A stretch of DNA of 64,000 nucleotides. Source: Ampelomyces quisqualis. Lineage: Eukaryota; Ascomycota; Dothideomycetes; Pleosporales; Phaeosphaeriaceae. The notes beneath the pieces are model-generated. The model was not told where the DNA came from. It saw only the letters and a program-made list of their open reading frames with translations, and did no database searches. Below are positions 19,991 to 31,376 of this stretch, in pieces. The stretch spans positions 3,038,001 to 3,102,000 of the forward strand of contig JAGTXZ010000003.1 of the NCBI GenBank assembly GCA_018398575.1. The letters run 5' to 3'. The translations under genes were made by a program, and so were the position numbers. Within the stretch, counting starts at the first letter, position 1, and the number at the start of each line of letters is the position of its first letter.

Positions 19991-21913
19991 GATGGGATGG
20001 AAAGCAAGTGCACTGTATGGCGATTACGAAGGAGAACAAGAGTCGAGCACGAGGACTGGTGTTGATTTACTTGGGCGCCGTCGTAGTCAGCTCTTCGCTT
20101 CGGGTAAGGCGGCGGTGCAAGCGCCACACGTCATCGTATGGGTCCTTCAAGTGATGCAAAGCCTTCCAGTTATGTGACTGCCTTCCCCTTACAAATTCCA
20201 GTGGACAGGAAAGAATGAGAAGTGAAGCGCGTCCAATTACTCCCAGGCTGAGCCTCTTTGTGCGGCCTTGCCAAATCGTGTAGGTAATAACTTTCCACGC
20301 CACACTTGCCCCACCTTGCTCCCAGGGGGTGCGAGACATACGAGCATCGCAGCTGCAAGTGACGCGCCAACGGTGTTGAATGTCCACGAAAAGTTGACCA
20401 ATGAGATAAGATCGTATTGCACTCGGAATACCACTACGGCAGCCTTGCCTGAGCGACTGTCGAGGGCGAGGTAGTGATACCAATTTGCAACTCAGCATGT
20501 TATTTTGACTTTGATGTTGATTCTTTTACGGTAGCCATGGCATCTAGTTACTCGCTCAATCACTTTCCCAGTAAGCGTGCTTGAGCTATGGGTTCGGCGC
20601 CGTGGAAGCTTAGTGTAAATATCACTTTGGACATTGGCTAGAAATCCCCGGCTCAACAGTGCGCACACGACCTGCAGTGATAGGTTACAGATGAACTGCT
20701 CCTGGAATGATTTTTCAGAGCAAGGAATATAATTGAATTAACTACATAGGCTAAGAGATAGTCGTACTGTAAGCAGTGTGAACGCGCGACTGCAGTGGCT
20801 GGCGGACTCACATCTAAACAAGGAGTGGTTCTTGACCTCAGCAACGTAATTTAGAAGCGTCCCTTTCCTGCAGCGTGCTGCTCAGTAGCTCGGCTTCCAA
20901 GGAGGATATGTGGTCGATTAGGCCTCAGACTGTAGTGTGATTGCTACTGTGCCGTATCGCTTGGACACAGAGTTTGAGAGTACATGTGGTTGATTCAATC
21001 TTGTCCATAATGAATCATGTTACTGTGCTATGCTGCTTGGAGACATAATACATCTTTCGACATAAAATCCCTATTCCCAGATCTACAAGAATGTTAAGTT
21101 ATACCAGGACATATGCGACATGGAAGGGTTTGCTCCGAAAATGGCTAACCAAACGCGACCAAAGTGCGGTCTTTTTCCTGTATCGACTTCTTGAACAAAT
21201 GATTGAATACAGATGAGCCGGCTCAAACAAAGGAGTTGGATATTGTCATGTTCATGTTTTGTCCAAGACTACATTGCTCCCCGCGGGTGACAAAGGGACG
21301 GCGGGGGATGGCCGTTGCTGAAATTCGTTGGCCTGAAAATTTGCGTTTCTAGTAGCCAACATGAAACGATTCGGGGGTACCTGAACCAACACAGCACCGT
21401 TTGACAAGGAGGTGTGAAGTCGCGATACAATCATGAGCTGAAATAGGCTAGGTGCTAACGTCGTTCCGAGTCTTCTTGTGTAACTTCCAAGCGTCGATAT
21501 GATTTCCAAAGAAGCACTTGGCCATGGAAATCACACCGCGATTGGCCAAGAAGCGGTAGAAATGTGACACGTCTAAGCGGGTCAAGTGGTTGCAGTGTAC
21601 GTATCTCGCTCGCACACAGTGCGTCAAGGATGCCCAGAAACAAGCTAATTAGCAGTCTGTACTCTGGCCTCAACACACGTAGCAAGGATGATGGTAGAGA
21701 TTGTTCTAGACATTGCAGAAAAGCAATCGCAATGAATGTGACTATCGTGAGCCATTGTCTTGAACTACATCAAATCAAATCGAATTGATTACTCAAGGAG
21801 GGGTCGCCAAACGAACATTGTGCTCGGCCTAGCCTACTGCCACCCTTTTCATTTTTTCTTCCTGCCATACAGCTCTTCTCCTCAATGTGTATTGTATCCC
21901 CATGGTCCCGACT
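19991..21913. other. 1.9 kb gap upstream of het-C
   Basis: It holds the het-C promoter and the 3' flank of the small mitochondrial-type gene. A 143-codon minus-strand frame (20067..20498) lacks domain or splice support. No HET-domain, P-loop or pin-c-like sequence is visible. Confidence 0.5.
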
Positions 21914-22361
21914 CTAAACCTTCTTAGCTTCCTCTTGAAGCTTCTTGATCTGCTCCTTGGTGCTAGTGCCGCTCTCGTTTCGATCTGCCTTGACCTGATC
22001 ACATCGCATTAGCAATTATTGCTTCATTTAATTCCTCAAGAGGTGTCGACATACCGCGCTCTCGCTGTCAGACGCGAGACCCTCTTCCCACTGGTTCTTG
22101 CCGTCCTTTTGCTTGCTTAGGTTGTCCTGCTTTTTCTTCTCGACTTCCTCTGCGCGGCCTTCGCTGTCTGGTTACTTATTAGCCTGAGGGTCGGACTAGG
22201 TGGCACTGTAATCCAAATGCAATTGCAGATGGACACGTAAACATCGACGTACGCAGAGCTGATTCCTTGCCTGCGCTGCGGGTTATTGACTGGTGGAACG
22301 CCGCGCGCTGGGAGAAGACGAAGGGAGTGCGGCGGGCCGCGAGAGCACGAATGGAGGACAT
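21914..22361 (-). CDS. small conserved fungal protein with mitochondrial-type leader
   Basis: Three exons, complement(21914..21994, 22055..22167, 22253..22361), encode 100 residues with clean phases and CTAAT branch sites in both introns. The start MSSIRALAARRTPFVFSQRA is an Arg-rich amphipathic leader followed by an AFHQS-type cleavage region. The mature part is short, charged and helical (GRAEEVEKKKQDNLSKQKDG, then ASDSESAVKADRNESG, then KEQIKKLQEEAKKV). I recall similar short proteins across Pezizomycotina but know no function. Mitochondrial location is inferred from the leader only. Confidence 0.75.
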
Positions 22362-23905
22362 GTTGGTGCTCGGGTTCGTGATGTGAATTTGGTGTGGTGG
22401 TGAGAAAGAAGCGGACTTCTTTTGCGGAGGCGTCTAGCTAATGGGATGTTGGAACTATGACCGTTGAGACGAAGTAGGATGCGATAATGCAGATCAACAC
22501 AAGCCCTCAGATTGCTGTCATAGGTGTACAATGTTGTGATTGATGAGGCTCTTGAACCAAAAGAAAGGAATGCGTCTGTGATTTGCCAATGACGTCAAGT
22601 CACTAAGAATGACCATTACGAAATCTGGCCGGAGTTGCGGCGGCCCATTTCAAAGCACTGGCCAGATCTCAACCATGATCCACAAGTCGTTCCAGCTGGA
22701 GATCTCCATGGGAACGACTCCGTGCACATGGGCTTCTAAAGTCGGGTCCGACTGGTGCCTTGCCCACTACATGTAAATGGCCCATACTGCCGTAGGCCAG
22801 CACAGCATTGTGCCAGTATCGTAGGCTCCCACATGTTGTACTGCGGTACCTACATCCTGTTGCACGTGGAATGATTCGGGCAGGGGAATGTCGCTTTGGT
22901 GTGGCTGAGCGGCCAAAGGCCCCGCTGAGCCGTGTCTTTCAAAGCACTTAGCAAGACCGTCGTTAAGACCCAACCCCGCAGAACTTTGACAACGACCGCT
23001 CAGTCCCGAATATTAATAGGTAAGGCGATAAATAATGCCCAGTCAGCAGGTGTCACGAGATGACAAAGGATACAATGATGATGTGAATAAGTTGTGATTC
23101 CGTATGCTGAGATACTCACTGCCCTCACAGAGGAGGCGTGTGATACAAGGAGAACCTTTCCCGAGGGGAAAAAATAGACCAAAACATTCCACAAAGATCG
23201 CCCCAACCGCTCCGGGGTTGTATATCCTCATACACTATGGAAAGAACCCAACGAGACACCTGCGCCGATTGACTGCGTAGAATCATGCCAGCGTCGTACA
23301 GTTATTGATAGACAAGCCGACGCATGCACCCAAAGACCGATTGACACCGCCGCTTCACAACTTGCGCCCCATGGTATATACCGACCGCTGAAACCAACGA
23401 CTAACCGCAGAAAACAAATCGACCCTTTGTAGTGGCACCCAAATGGCGCCGGGCGACAATGATGTATAATAGCAGCGCTGCAGAGCACCGATATCTGTAG
23501 CCAGAAATTTCCATAAAGTCTTTAGAACGCTGATGATGACCAATAATGCGACCCAAAACACCGTTGTGTGCAAGTCGCCGTGAATGCGATAGCGCTTGAA
23601 GACATGAGACCAATGCGTTCTATTCGAAAGAGATGTGTTCGCTTCATTGCAACGCCGTCGCCGAGCCAAGTGGTATACCAAGATGTCGAAGGAGATATCG
23701 TAGATTTGTACAGGGGAGAGTCGATAGTATAGACGCATGATCCTCCAGAGGATATCAGGGAGAAGATAATTAGATCCTGGATGGTGTGTGTGAGCAGGAC
23801 GTTGGCCGATGCTGCTCGCACACGATAAGGTAGCCACTAGCTTAGCAACGGGAGACGCCGCAATGCCAACCGAAATGCAACGCTTGGCCTCGTGCCCGCA
23901 AGACT
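22362..23905. other. 1.5 kb gap with one doubtful frame
   Basis: Contains the promoter of the small mitochondrial-type gene and a 160-codon minus-strand frame (23355..23837), listed separately. Otherwise nothing seen. Confidence 0.5.
23355..23837 (-). CDS. doubtful hypothetical frame with one hydrophobic segment
   Basis: A 160-codon frame open from a GTG; the first in-frame ATG encodes MRLYYRLSPVQIYDIS. It contains one hydrophobic stretch, TTVFWVALLVIISVLKTLW, that could span a membrane, and a basic C-terminus. No family, splice signal or neighbouring context supports it. It could be a chance frame or the last exon of a small membrane protein. Confidence 0.22.
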   Translation of the reverse strand: MATLSCASSIGQRPAHTHHPGSNYLLPDILWRIMRLYYRLSPVQIYDISFDILVYHLARRRRCNEANTSLSNRTHWSHVFKRYRIHGDLHTTVFWVALLVIISVLKTLWKFLATDIGALQRCYYTSLSPGAIWVPLQRVDLFSAVSRWFQRSVYTMGRKL

Positions 23906-24563
23906 TTACCAGCGTCGCGACATGAACTGCTGCTGCATCTGTCGGTTAGGCGAGACAGATGGCGGTGGACTGGCAACAGCTCGAGTCGAGGGGTCGACTA
24001 TGGGGATGGCATTGCGGGTGCGTTGGGCTAGTGGCTGGTGGAGTTTAGTCTGAGACGAGTTGTTGTGCTGGAAGCCGGCAGGGGTATACGGATTCGGAGC
24101 CGAAGACAAGACAAAAGAGGGAGTTGGCTGCAATTGGTGTTGGAGAGGAGACTGTTCTGGCGAGCCGCTCGAGAGCGACGAGCGATCAGAACCGGAAGAG
24201 TGGATGGACTGGAGCTGCATCGAGAGTCAGCGCCTGATTCGGCGAATGCAGCGACACGGGCCGGTGGCAAGTATGCTGGGCCGAGCGACTTACATCATCC
24301 TCGGTAAGCAAGTGGAACGGGCAGAACATCTCGTCGTCCTCGATGTCGAACGACCTTGCGGCGTCAAAGTCGCGCTTGAATGCGAGCATGGTGGGCGGCT
24401 CGACGTTGAATTCCTTGGGCGTGCGCACCTGTCGGAGCTGTCTCTGGTGGTGCTGAGCCGAGATGCGGGGTGCCCTCCGCGACCGGCCGCCGTGGTGGGT
24501 GTGCGGGTGGGCGTTGAGGTGCTGTGGTTGGTGTTGTCCAGCGTAGTTGAAGAACTGCGACAT
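23906..24563 (-). CDS. small fungal protein of unknown function
   Basis: Two exons, complement(23906..24214, 24294..24563), encode 192 residues. The intron has a GTAAGT donor and a TGCAG acceptor. The N-terminal part is His/Gln-rich (HLNAHPHTHHGG), then comes an unbroken block TPKEFNVEPPTMLAFKRDFD, then an acidic patch DIEDDEMFCPFHLLTEDD. The C-terminal half is Ser/Pro/Gln-rich and ends in RQMQQQFMSRRW. The middle block looks like a short linear interaction region. No catalytic motif, signal peptide or membrane segment is visible. Confidence 0.68.
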
Positions 24564-26897
24564 GGTGACTGGGTGTGCTCAAGGTGGTTCGGATGGAAAG
24601 GTGGTGAGGGGTCGGGGGACGAAGGCCGAGCGACCACAACAAAGGCGAAACAAAGGGGGTTGGCTCGTCGGAGAGAGCGTCAGAGGTCGTCGAGGCGCGG
24701 CAGACGTGGGCGGACGCTGTGCGCAAGGCGGGGGATATCAACTAGAGCGAGGTATGGCGATGCGAGGCTGGGTAGATGCTGGAGGCTTGGAGGCGGAGCG
24801 AGGAGGATGGGAGGGTTGGGATGGGATGAAAAGGAAGGCGCCCGCTGGCCAGCACCCGGTCCACCCACCTCAAGAATCCTGGCCCGTGCGAGGAAAGAGT
24901 GGAGGCTGCCTGCCGTCATTGGTGTCAAGGCCACGTACGAGAGTTCGCCACCGCCGGTTGTGTGCTAGCCGAGCGTCAGTGCGGGCGCTCAAGGGCTGGC
25001 TTCTCCAAGCCATGGACTCCTGGGCCATGGCCAGGCGCGGGTGCGGTGCGGGTGCGGTGCGCTGTGCAGCTGTGCTCGTCCATGGCCGCCGCGCCATCGA
25101 GTCCAGCAGGCGCCGGGTCACCATCGCCACGAGCCCTGCACAGAGCCGCCCAGTTCCAGCGCTGGTTGCGCCCTGCTGGCGGCGCATGGTCAAACAACAC
25201 TTGTCCCGCTAGGTGGTAGCTAGGCGGCCTCTCGGCTTGACCGCTGCTTGCTGCACGCCTTCTTGCGTAGCCAGGGGGATGCATGCTCGACCTTCCATTC
25301 TGCCTAACCGCAATGGCTCGCGCCCTTGGAAGTCATGTGCTTCCAGAGCTCTGGACATGGGCGCTACTATACGATACAAGATACGATACCGTACTAATAC
25401 TGGATTACAAGTGATCTGTGTCACAGGGCCGCGCACAGACTGAATTTTGCCCTGTTTTTTGATGATTGGTAACCCTCTTGTGCTGTCCCTTTCCCTAGCT
25501 CTTCCACAACGCGTTCTACTACGCTTTGTGAAGGGGTATACAGGTCATTGCATGCCGTCAAATTCGGAGCCTCTTTATCTTGTGAACGAGGAGGTTGAGG
25601 GGGCGTCTGGTGATGAGGTGAAGAACCAAGTGCCTGCCGGTATGGGGTTAGCGTTGACACGAGATACTGTATCACATTAGTGTGTCATCTGATACGATAC
25701 CAGACATACAGGATTTTTTGCTTAAAATACGGCATCTACCCATCTCTAGTCCAAACTGGGATCCCGAAGCCCTCTTCTGCTGGACCACCTGGAGTCCTAT
25801 ACGCAGCGACCGGCTGTAGCGACAGGGCCAACAGCGTGGTTGAGCGCGGGTGTTGGGGGGCGGATGCACGCGCATCGTTTCCCTCGGCCAGTCCCCGCAG
25901 CTTGTTCTGGAATAGGGATGTGACTCGTGAGGTCACACCGAAGTTCGAACGGAGCAGAAGCATCGTGGCAGCTCTGGTCTCTGGCTCCATCGCATCTACC
26001 GTCTGCACCATTCAGGTTGTCATCCATGGGACGTCTAGGCGCTCGTGGTGTTGCCCGACGTTTCACGGCCGCTGAGAGAACGCACAGCAATCCAGGGCCA
26101 ATGACTGGCCCCAGCAGCTATTGTATGTACACCCCAAATTTAGCTGACCCGATGCGCCCCGCATGCCATTGCGATTCTGTCCTGGCCCTCCATAGCTATG
26201 ATGATGAAGATGATATGTCTGGAGAATGAACATGCCCCTCGAAACTCAGGTGTCGTCGGGATTCTCTCCAACAAAGAGCTGCACATCTATTCTGGTCGTG
26301 TGATCGCGCAGACTTTGCACTCGACTAGCTTGGTCCACTCAACATTGTAAACAGCCCTGGAACGTCGCCAAGTCCGATCGCATGAATCACCCTTTTCCTG
26401 CTCGAAACACGCTCACTCCCCATCTCCCCACTCAGCACGCTAGAGTCGGGTGAAGCAACTAAAATACATGAATACCTGCTCGCTCGCCTGTATATGCACC
26501 CTAAAGAGGGGCGAAAGTGAAGCGTCTCCAAGCCTGCTTACTATTCTAAGTGCCGGCCACCTGGCACCCCTTGGTCAACATCCAGATCAATCCCGAAATG
26601 TTGAGCTTTGGTGGCACAGCAATGCTTGTCTTCCCCAGCTTCGTGGTCCAGTGGATCGTGACCGGCGCCGCAGGCTACAGTTACTGATGCAATGCTGCGC
26701 GCTGATCGAACGAGATGATGGTTCGCTCCCTGCCGACCGTAGTTCAAACGAGTTTGCCGGGTTTGTTTGGTAGAAGCACTTCCGATCTTGTTGTGACCTG
26801 TCTTTCCGCCGGTACACAAGGAGTTGGTCGAGTTCTTGATAGCAGTGGACGGTGCCTATTTAGTCCCCCAAGGAAGCTTGCTATCAATCACACTTCA
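24564..26897. other. 2.3 kb gap, GC-rich then AT-rich patches
   Basis: The first 650 bp is GC-rich promoter-like sequence with long frames on both strands that look spurious. Around 25370-25400 and 25663-25700 the motif GATACGATAC recurs in AT-rich patches, possibly a decayed repeat. No coding exon or RNA gene could be supported. Confidence 0.45.
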
Positions 26898-27875
26898 TCA
26901 TTTGTCGAGTCCCCTTGCCTTGACAAACTTTGCAATCTGATCTTTGCAAGTCTTGTCGGTGTAGTTCTCCCATACATCGTAAAGCGAGATAAGCTCCTGC
27001 GTGCACTCGACGATTGCTTCAATGTCAACGTTGCTCTCCGCAACCCAGTCCACCAGCTTCTGAACTCTGCTCTGCGTTCCTTGTGGTGCGCCTCGAGCAT
27101 TGCCCAATGACTGAAGAGCACTTGTCAAACCTGCGGCATTCAGCTGGAGGCCGCCTTGAGTTGGTTTGAGGACAACAGCAAGCACCATGGCGGTGATAGC
27201 TATTACGTGCGGCGCGTGAAGAAGCGGGAGGTCTGTGAGATAGTGGTCGTTGATGGCTGACCATGCTAGGGCATTCTCTTCCTGTGTCAGCTGGAACTGG
27301 GTCTGTAGCTCTGCTAGACTGCGGTAGGGATGATGTATGATGAGCTGCGAGTTCATCTCAGATATGAGCGTGAACTCGCATTCTCCAATCTTCGATATGT
27401 CGTTGAAAGAGGCATCCGCTGTCCGAGTTAGTTGTAATCACGTGGTTCCACGCAATACACATACCCCAACAATGCCGGACTTCAGCGAGCACCATTCTGA
27501 TATGTTGCGGGCATTCTTCCATCTTACAAGCTAAGTAGAGAGCAGTCGCGAGCACAAGAGTCGGGTTTGTCCGCCGGATTTCGATCTTTGTATAGAAACG
27601 CCGTACGTAAACCTGGGCTGTAGCCAAAGCCTGCTGTCGAATAGTCAAGGCTCTTGCCAGTTTTGTAAGCACTGCACCGGTCAGCATGGCCATTGAGAAG
27701 ATGTTGGAAACGCACGATTGCCGAAGTATATGCTTAGATACCTGCGATCTGGTAATGGATAGAGGTTCACCAAGTTTCGCTCGCTCTCCTCCATCTTCTT
27801 CCGCTCGAATGCCAGTTGCTGTTTAGTGAACGTCCAAAACTTGCGTTGTGTTGACTCCCAATAGCTGGAAGCCAT
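26898..27875 (-). CDS. SSN8: Mediator kinase-module cyclin C (Ssn8/Srb11)
   Basis: Three exons, complement(26898..27418, 27465..27671, 27716..27875), encode 295 residues, the normal length. The introns are very short (46 and 44 bp), each with a CTAAC or CTGAC branch. The start MASSYWESTQRKFWTFTKQQ and the cyclin-box core RQQALATAQVYVRRFYTKIE, then LVLATALYLACKMEECPQHI, are diagnostic of cyclin C. The second cyclin fold begins about FTLISEMNSQLIIHHPYRSL. Cyclin C partners Cdk8 (Ssn3) in the Mediator kinase module and controls RNA polymerase II transcription; in yeast it also moves to mitochondria under stress. Divergent from the SCaMC carrier, 653 bp away. Confidence 0.93.
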
Positions 27876-28528
27876 GGTGGGCTCGCAAATGATTTTGACC
27901 TGGCTTGGTAGATGTAATGTCGGGGGTCATGCAGCAAATGCAAAGCTTACGTTTGAGTGGGCTGCAGAAATAAAAAAGCTGAGCGAGTGTAGGCCACGAT
28001 GACAGGATGTTGGTATTGCTCAATGTAGTATGTCTTAAGAATACGGTCTGGCTTTGATGGGTGAAGCCTGAAGCACAAGCTAGCAGGCTGATGCTTACGG
28101 AGATTAGGTTTGATGGCTTCACCACCCAGGTGTTTGCCGCATCCAAGAGCCGTAGGAAGCTGTCGCAGACCTCGACACACCAAACGGCAAACGAGGCTAG
28201 TCCTGGACGATTCGTTTCCTTTTTCCTGGGTGAATGAGGCTCATGTGCAGCGGCATTTGGTAGTTGGTACAGGGGAAGGGAGCCGTGCTCTGTCCAATCA
28301 CGCGTCGGCGAAGTGTGGTGATACGGTATACCGGCCACCTGTTTGCTAGGCTTTTTTCGGCTGCGCTCCAAGCTCCCCTCTGACCTCATACCCCACGTCG
28401 AGTTCTGTGAGCCTTCACTTTGACCCTCAGCCATTCTTTCGGGTTTGCGCCTTGCCTACGTTCGAGAGCCACTACTTTCCGCGCACCGCGACCCACAGCC
28501 ATGATAGACCGAAGATAACGGGACCATC
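27876..28528. promoter_or_regulatory. divergent promoter region of Ssn8 and the SCaMC carrier
   Basis: 653 bp between two opposite start codons. A minus-strand frame of about 200 codons overlaps the Ssn8 start and lacks any domain, so I regard it as chance. No clear TATA or known factor site was identified. Confidence 0.45.
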
Positions 28529-30715
28529 ATGGACACCAATAGCGGAAGCGTTGCCAACGCCAGGGTAGACCAGCTATGGGCTACGCTCGACACGCGCAAA
28601 CAGGGTCGCTTGGACCTGCCGGCTCTCAAGAAGGGACTGCGAAAGCTGGATCACCGTACGATCGACCTTGAAAAACACTTAAACTCAGCTAAGCGGATAC
28701 TGCAGCTCTGAAGAATGCCGATCAGCTCCTGGACGAGGTTATGAAGGCTGTCGACACAGACAGGAACGGGCATATATCTTACAATGGTCAGACCTGCCAA
28801 TTGTGCTTGCGACCGCCAATGGTCGTTGCTGACGCTTGTGCTACCAGAATTCCGAACATTCGTACACGAAACCGAAAGAGAACTTTGGGCCCTGTTCAAG
28901 AGCATCGACTACAACGAGGACGGAAAGATCACAAAGCGCGAGCTACGCGCCGCATTGAGTCGTGCTGGGATGGCAGTGCCCAACAGCAGCTTGGACAACT
29001 TCTTCTCAGAAGTAGATACGAATAATGACGGGCATATTAGTTTCGAAGAATGGCGGTATGTCTACCCATGAGGTTACTCGATACTCGGCTTGCAGACTGC
29101 AGCTAGGCTCTGCATCCCCGAAGCTCGCCAGTCTACCAGGATCGATTCAATAAATATCACAGAAGCACATGGCACAGCACTAACAAGTGAAAGGGACTTT
29201 CTTCTATTCATACCCGCCAGCACGCCTAATCTGCATGCGGTCATGTCCTACTTCTCCGCGACGATGAAGGTGAATCAAGAGGGTGACGTTCTCATAAGCG
29301 ACGACACAATTCAGGGTTTAGGTACTGCACAGCGTTTTCTTCAACTTCTTTTCGGCTCTCTGTTACTGGTAGCGAGAACACCACCCCAAACTTCTTTTCC
29401 TTTAGATTACAACACACCGATGGAGTTGGCCTCACCGTCTGCTTTTAGTGTCGCACACTCGCAAATGCTCCCGCCACGTTCTGAAAGTGCGGAGGAGTTC
29501 GATGCTCCTCTCGCTGAGGTACACACGGAGCTTGTAGAAAGCTTAGGAACCGTGCTGATTGCTTGTGTTCCCCATACAGGCTATTTCGTGGCGGGAGGTA
29601 TTGCAGGAATTGTTTCTCGCACCTCGACTGCGCCCCTCGACCGACTGAAAGTTTATCTTATCGCCCAGACAGGCGCTGCTGCTGAAGAAGCTGTGGCGGC
29701 TGCAAAATCTGGCAACGTGTTCAGGGCCGCGCTCAACGCATGGACACCGCTCGCCACCGCTATGAAGGAACTTTGGCAAGCAGGCGGTATCCGCAGCCTG
29801 TATGCTGGTGTGTACATTATCTGGCCGAGGCTCGACACATGCTAACTTACAGTTAGGTAACGGACTCAATGTGATCAAGGTGATGCCTGAGTCTGCCATC
29901 AAATTCGGCTCATATGAGGCAAGTAATACCGTGACTCAACGGTACTCCGACTGACTTGCCAAGGCTGCGAAGCGTGTCTTCGCCAAGATCGAAGGACACA
30001 ATAACCCGTCGATTATACACTCATGGTCCAAATTCGTTGCTGGAGGACTTGCTGGTCAGTCAAAATATAGGAAATATATGACTCCGCTAATGATAGCAGG
30101 AATGGTTTCCCAGTTCGCCGTCTATCCCATTGATACTCTCAAGTTGTGAGTGTCCCTGATTTTTGTTTAGTATTGCAAAAGCTGACTCTGCAAAGTCGAA
30201 TGCAATGCGAGACTGTATCTGGTGGTCTACACGGCAATCGGCTCATTATTGCTACCGCAAAGAAGATGTGGAGTTCAGGTGGCGTTTCCGCATACTACCG
30301 TGGACTGCCCATGGGCATTGTTGGAATCTTCCCGTATGCCGCCCTCGACCTAGGCACATTCGAATACTTGAAGCGATATGTTGCCCGACGCAACGCGAAG
30401 CGACTTGGCTGCCACGAGTCAGATGCTGAGCCTGGTGGATTCATGACAGCAGCCATTGGTGGTTTTTCTGGAGCCTTCGGAGCCAGTGCTGTGTATCCTC
30501 TCAATGTTCTGAGGACCCGTTTGCAGAGTCAAGGCACAGTTCTGCACCCTAGAACATATACTGGGATTGTGGACGTCACGAGACAGACAATCAAAGGAGA
30601 AGGCATGCGCGGTCTGTTCAGAGGGCTGACGCCTAATCTGCTCAAGGTCGTGCCGGCGGTGTCAATCACCTATGTCGTCTACGACAAGTCGAAGAAGGTC
30701 ATTGGATTGCGATGA
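28529..30715 (+). CDS. calcium-regulated mitochondrial ATP-Mg/Pi carrier (SCaMC/Sal1 type)
   Basis: Nine exons: 28529..28655, 28706..28786, 28848..29055, 29194..29321, 29406..29807, 29857..29918, 29964..30054, 30100..30145, 30196..30715; 554 residues. The N-terminal half has EF-hand loops DTDRNGHISYNEF, DYNEDGKITKREL and DTNNDGHISFEEW, which bind calcium. The C-terminal half has three carrier repeats with signatures APLDRLKVYL, YPIDTLKFRM and YPLNVLRTRL. It would exchange ATP-Mg for phosphate across the inner mitochondrial membrane when cytosolic calcium rises. The intron at 29919..29963 seems to use a GC donor (GAG/GCAAGT). The region linking the halves (about residues 185-240) is acidic and variable. 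Confidence 0.92.
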
Positions 30716-31376
30716 GCTCGACCCGCCATTGTCTTTATTCAACGTGCGTGGACCTGCACATGTCCGACGCGATTGCTCTCTTTTCCTCCCAGAGCAACGC
30801 ATACTCCTGCCCACGCCTCAGCCGAGATTACCATTCAGTACACAAACACGCATCACTCTGGCTACCACCAGCCACACTATACCACATCTTCACGACGAGC
30901 AATTCCATTCGCGTGTCAGCAACCTAGAGATACCCTCGGCGCTTCCAGCATCAGCATTGTTCAGTCTGTAGCTAAACAGCCAACTAGCCAGCCTTTTTAT
31001 TGCATCTAGCACGGCGTTTTTGGGGGGGTTGAGCGCTTTGCAGGCGGAAGCATTTTCTTTGATTTGGAATACATGGATGGATGTTGATGGTCAGGATGAT
31101 GTTTGTGTTGTATTTAGCGAGAGGGAAGAGTTTGAGCAATGCACAGCACTGATTAGACAATGGCATGGACACGGCTACTGCACAGTCGAGTATGTTTATT
31201 ACGGGGATGCAAAGGTTTCAGCACCGTGGTCAACATCAGGATTCATGCAGTGCGTACACAGCGAAGAGGATAGTAAGAAGCTGCAAGCCCCGGTCCATGA
31301 CAGCGCACGACATGCTCCCAAACGCCTTTTCATGCCATGCACAAAAAAAAGCCCCAAAAAAGCTCGACGACACTCC
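30716..31376. other. convergent gap between SCaMC and SNARE genes
   Basis: 3' flanks of both genes. A plus-strand frame (31020..31559, 179 codons) starts here and runs antisense into the SNARE gene; it has no recognisable domain. Nothing else seen. Confidence 0.5.

Noticed and set aside
20067..20498. 143-codon minus-strand frame upstream of het-C as a possible partner gene
   Set aside because: No HET-domain or other recognisable motif, no intron signals, and it lies in the het-C promoter.
24060..25212. Plus-strand frames of 302 and 221 codons
   Set aside because: The first is antisense to the two-exon hypothetical gene with good splice sites; both have GC-driven composition and no recognisable domain.
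27823..28434. 203-codon minus-strand frame upstream of Ssn8
   Set aside because: It overlaps the Ssn8 first exon in another frame and has no domain; the region is better explained as a divergent promoter.
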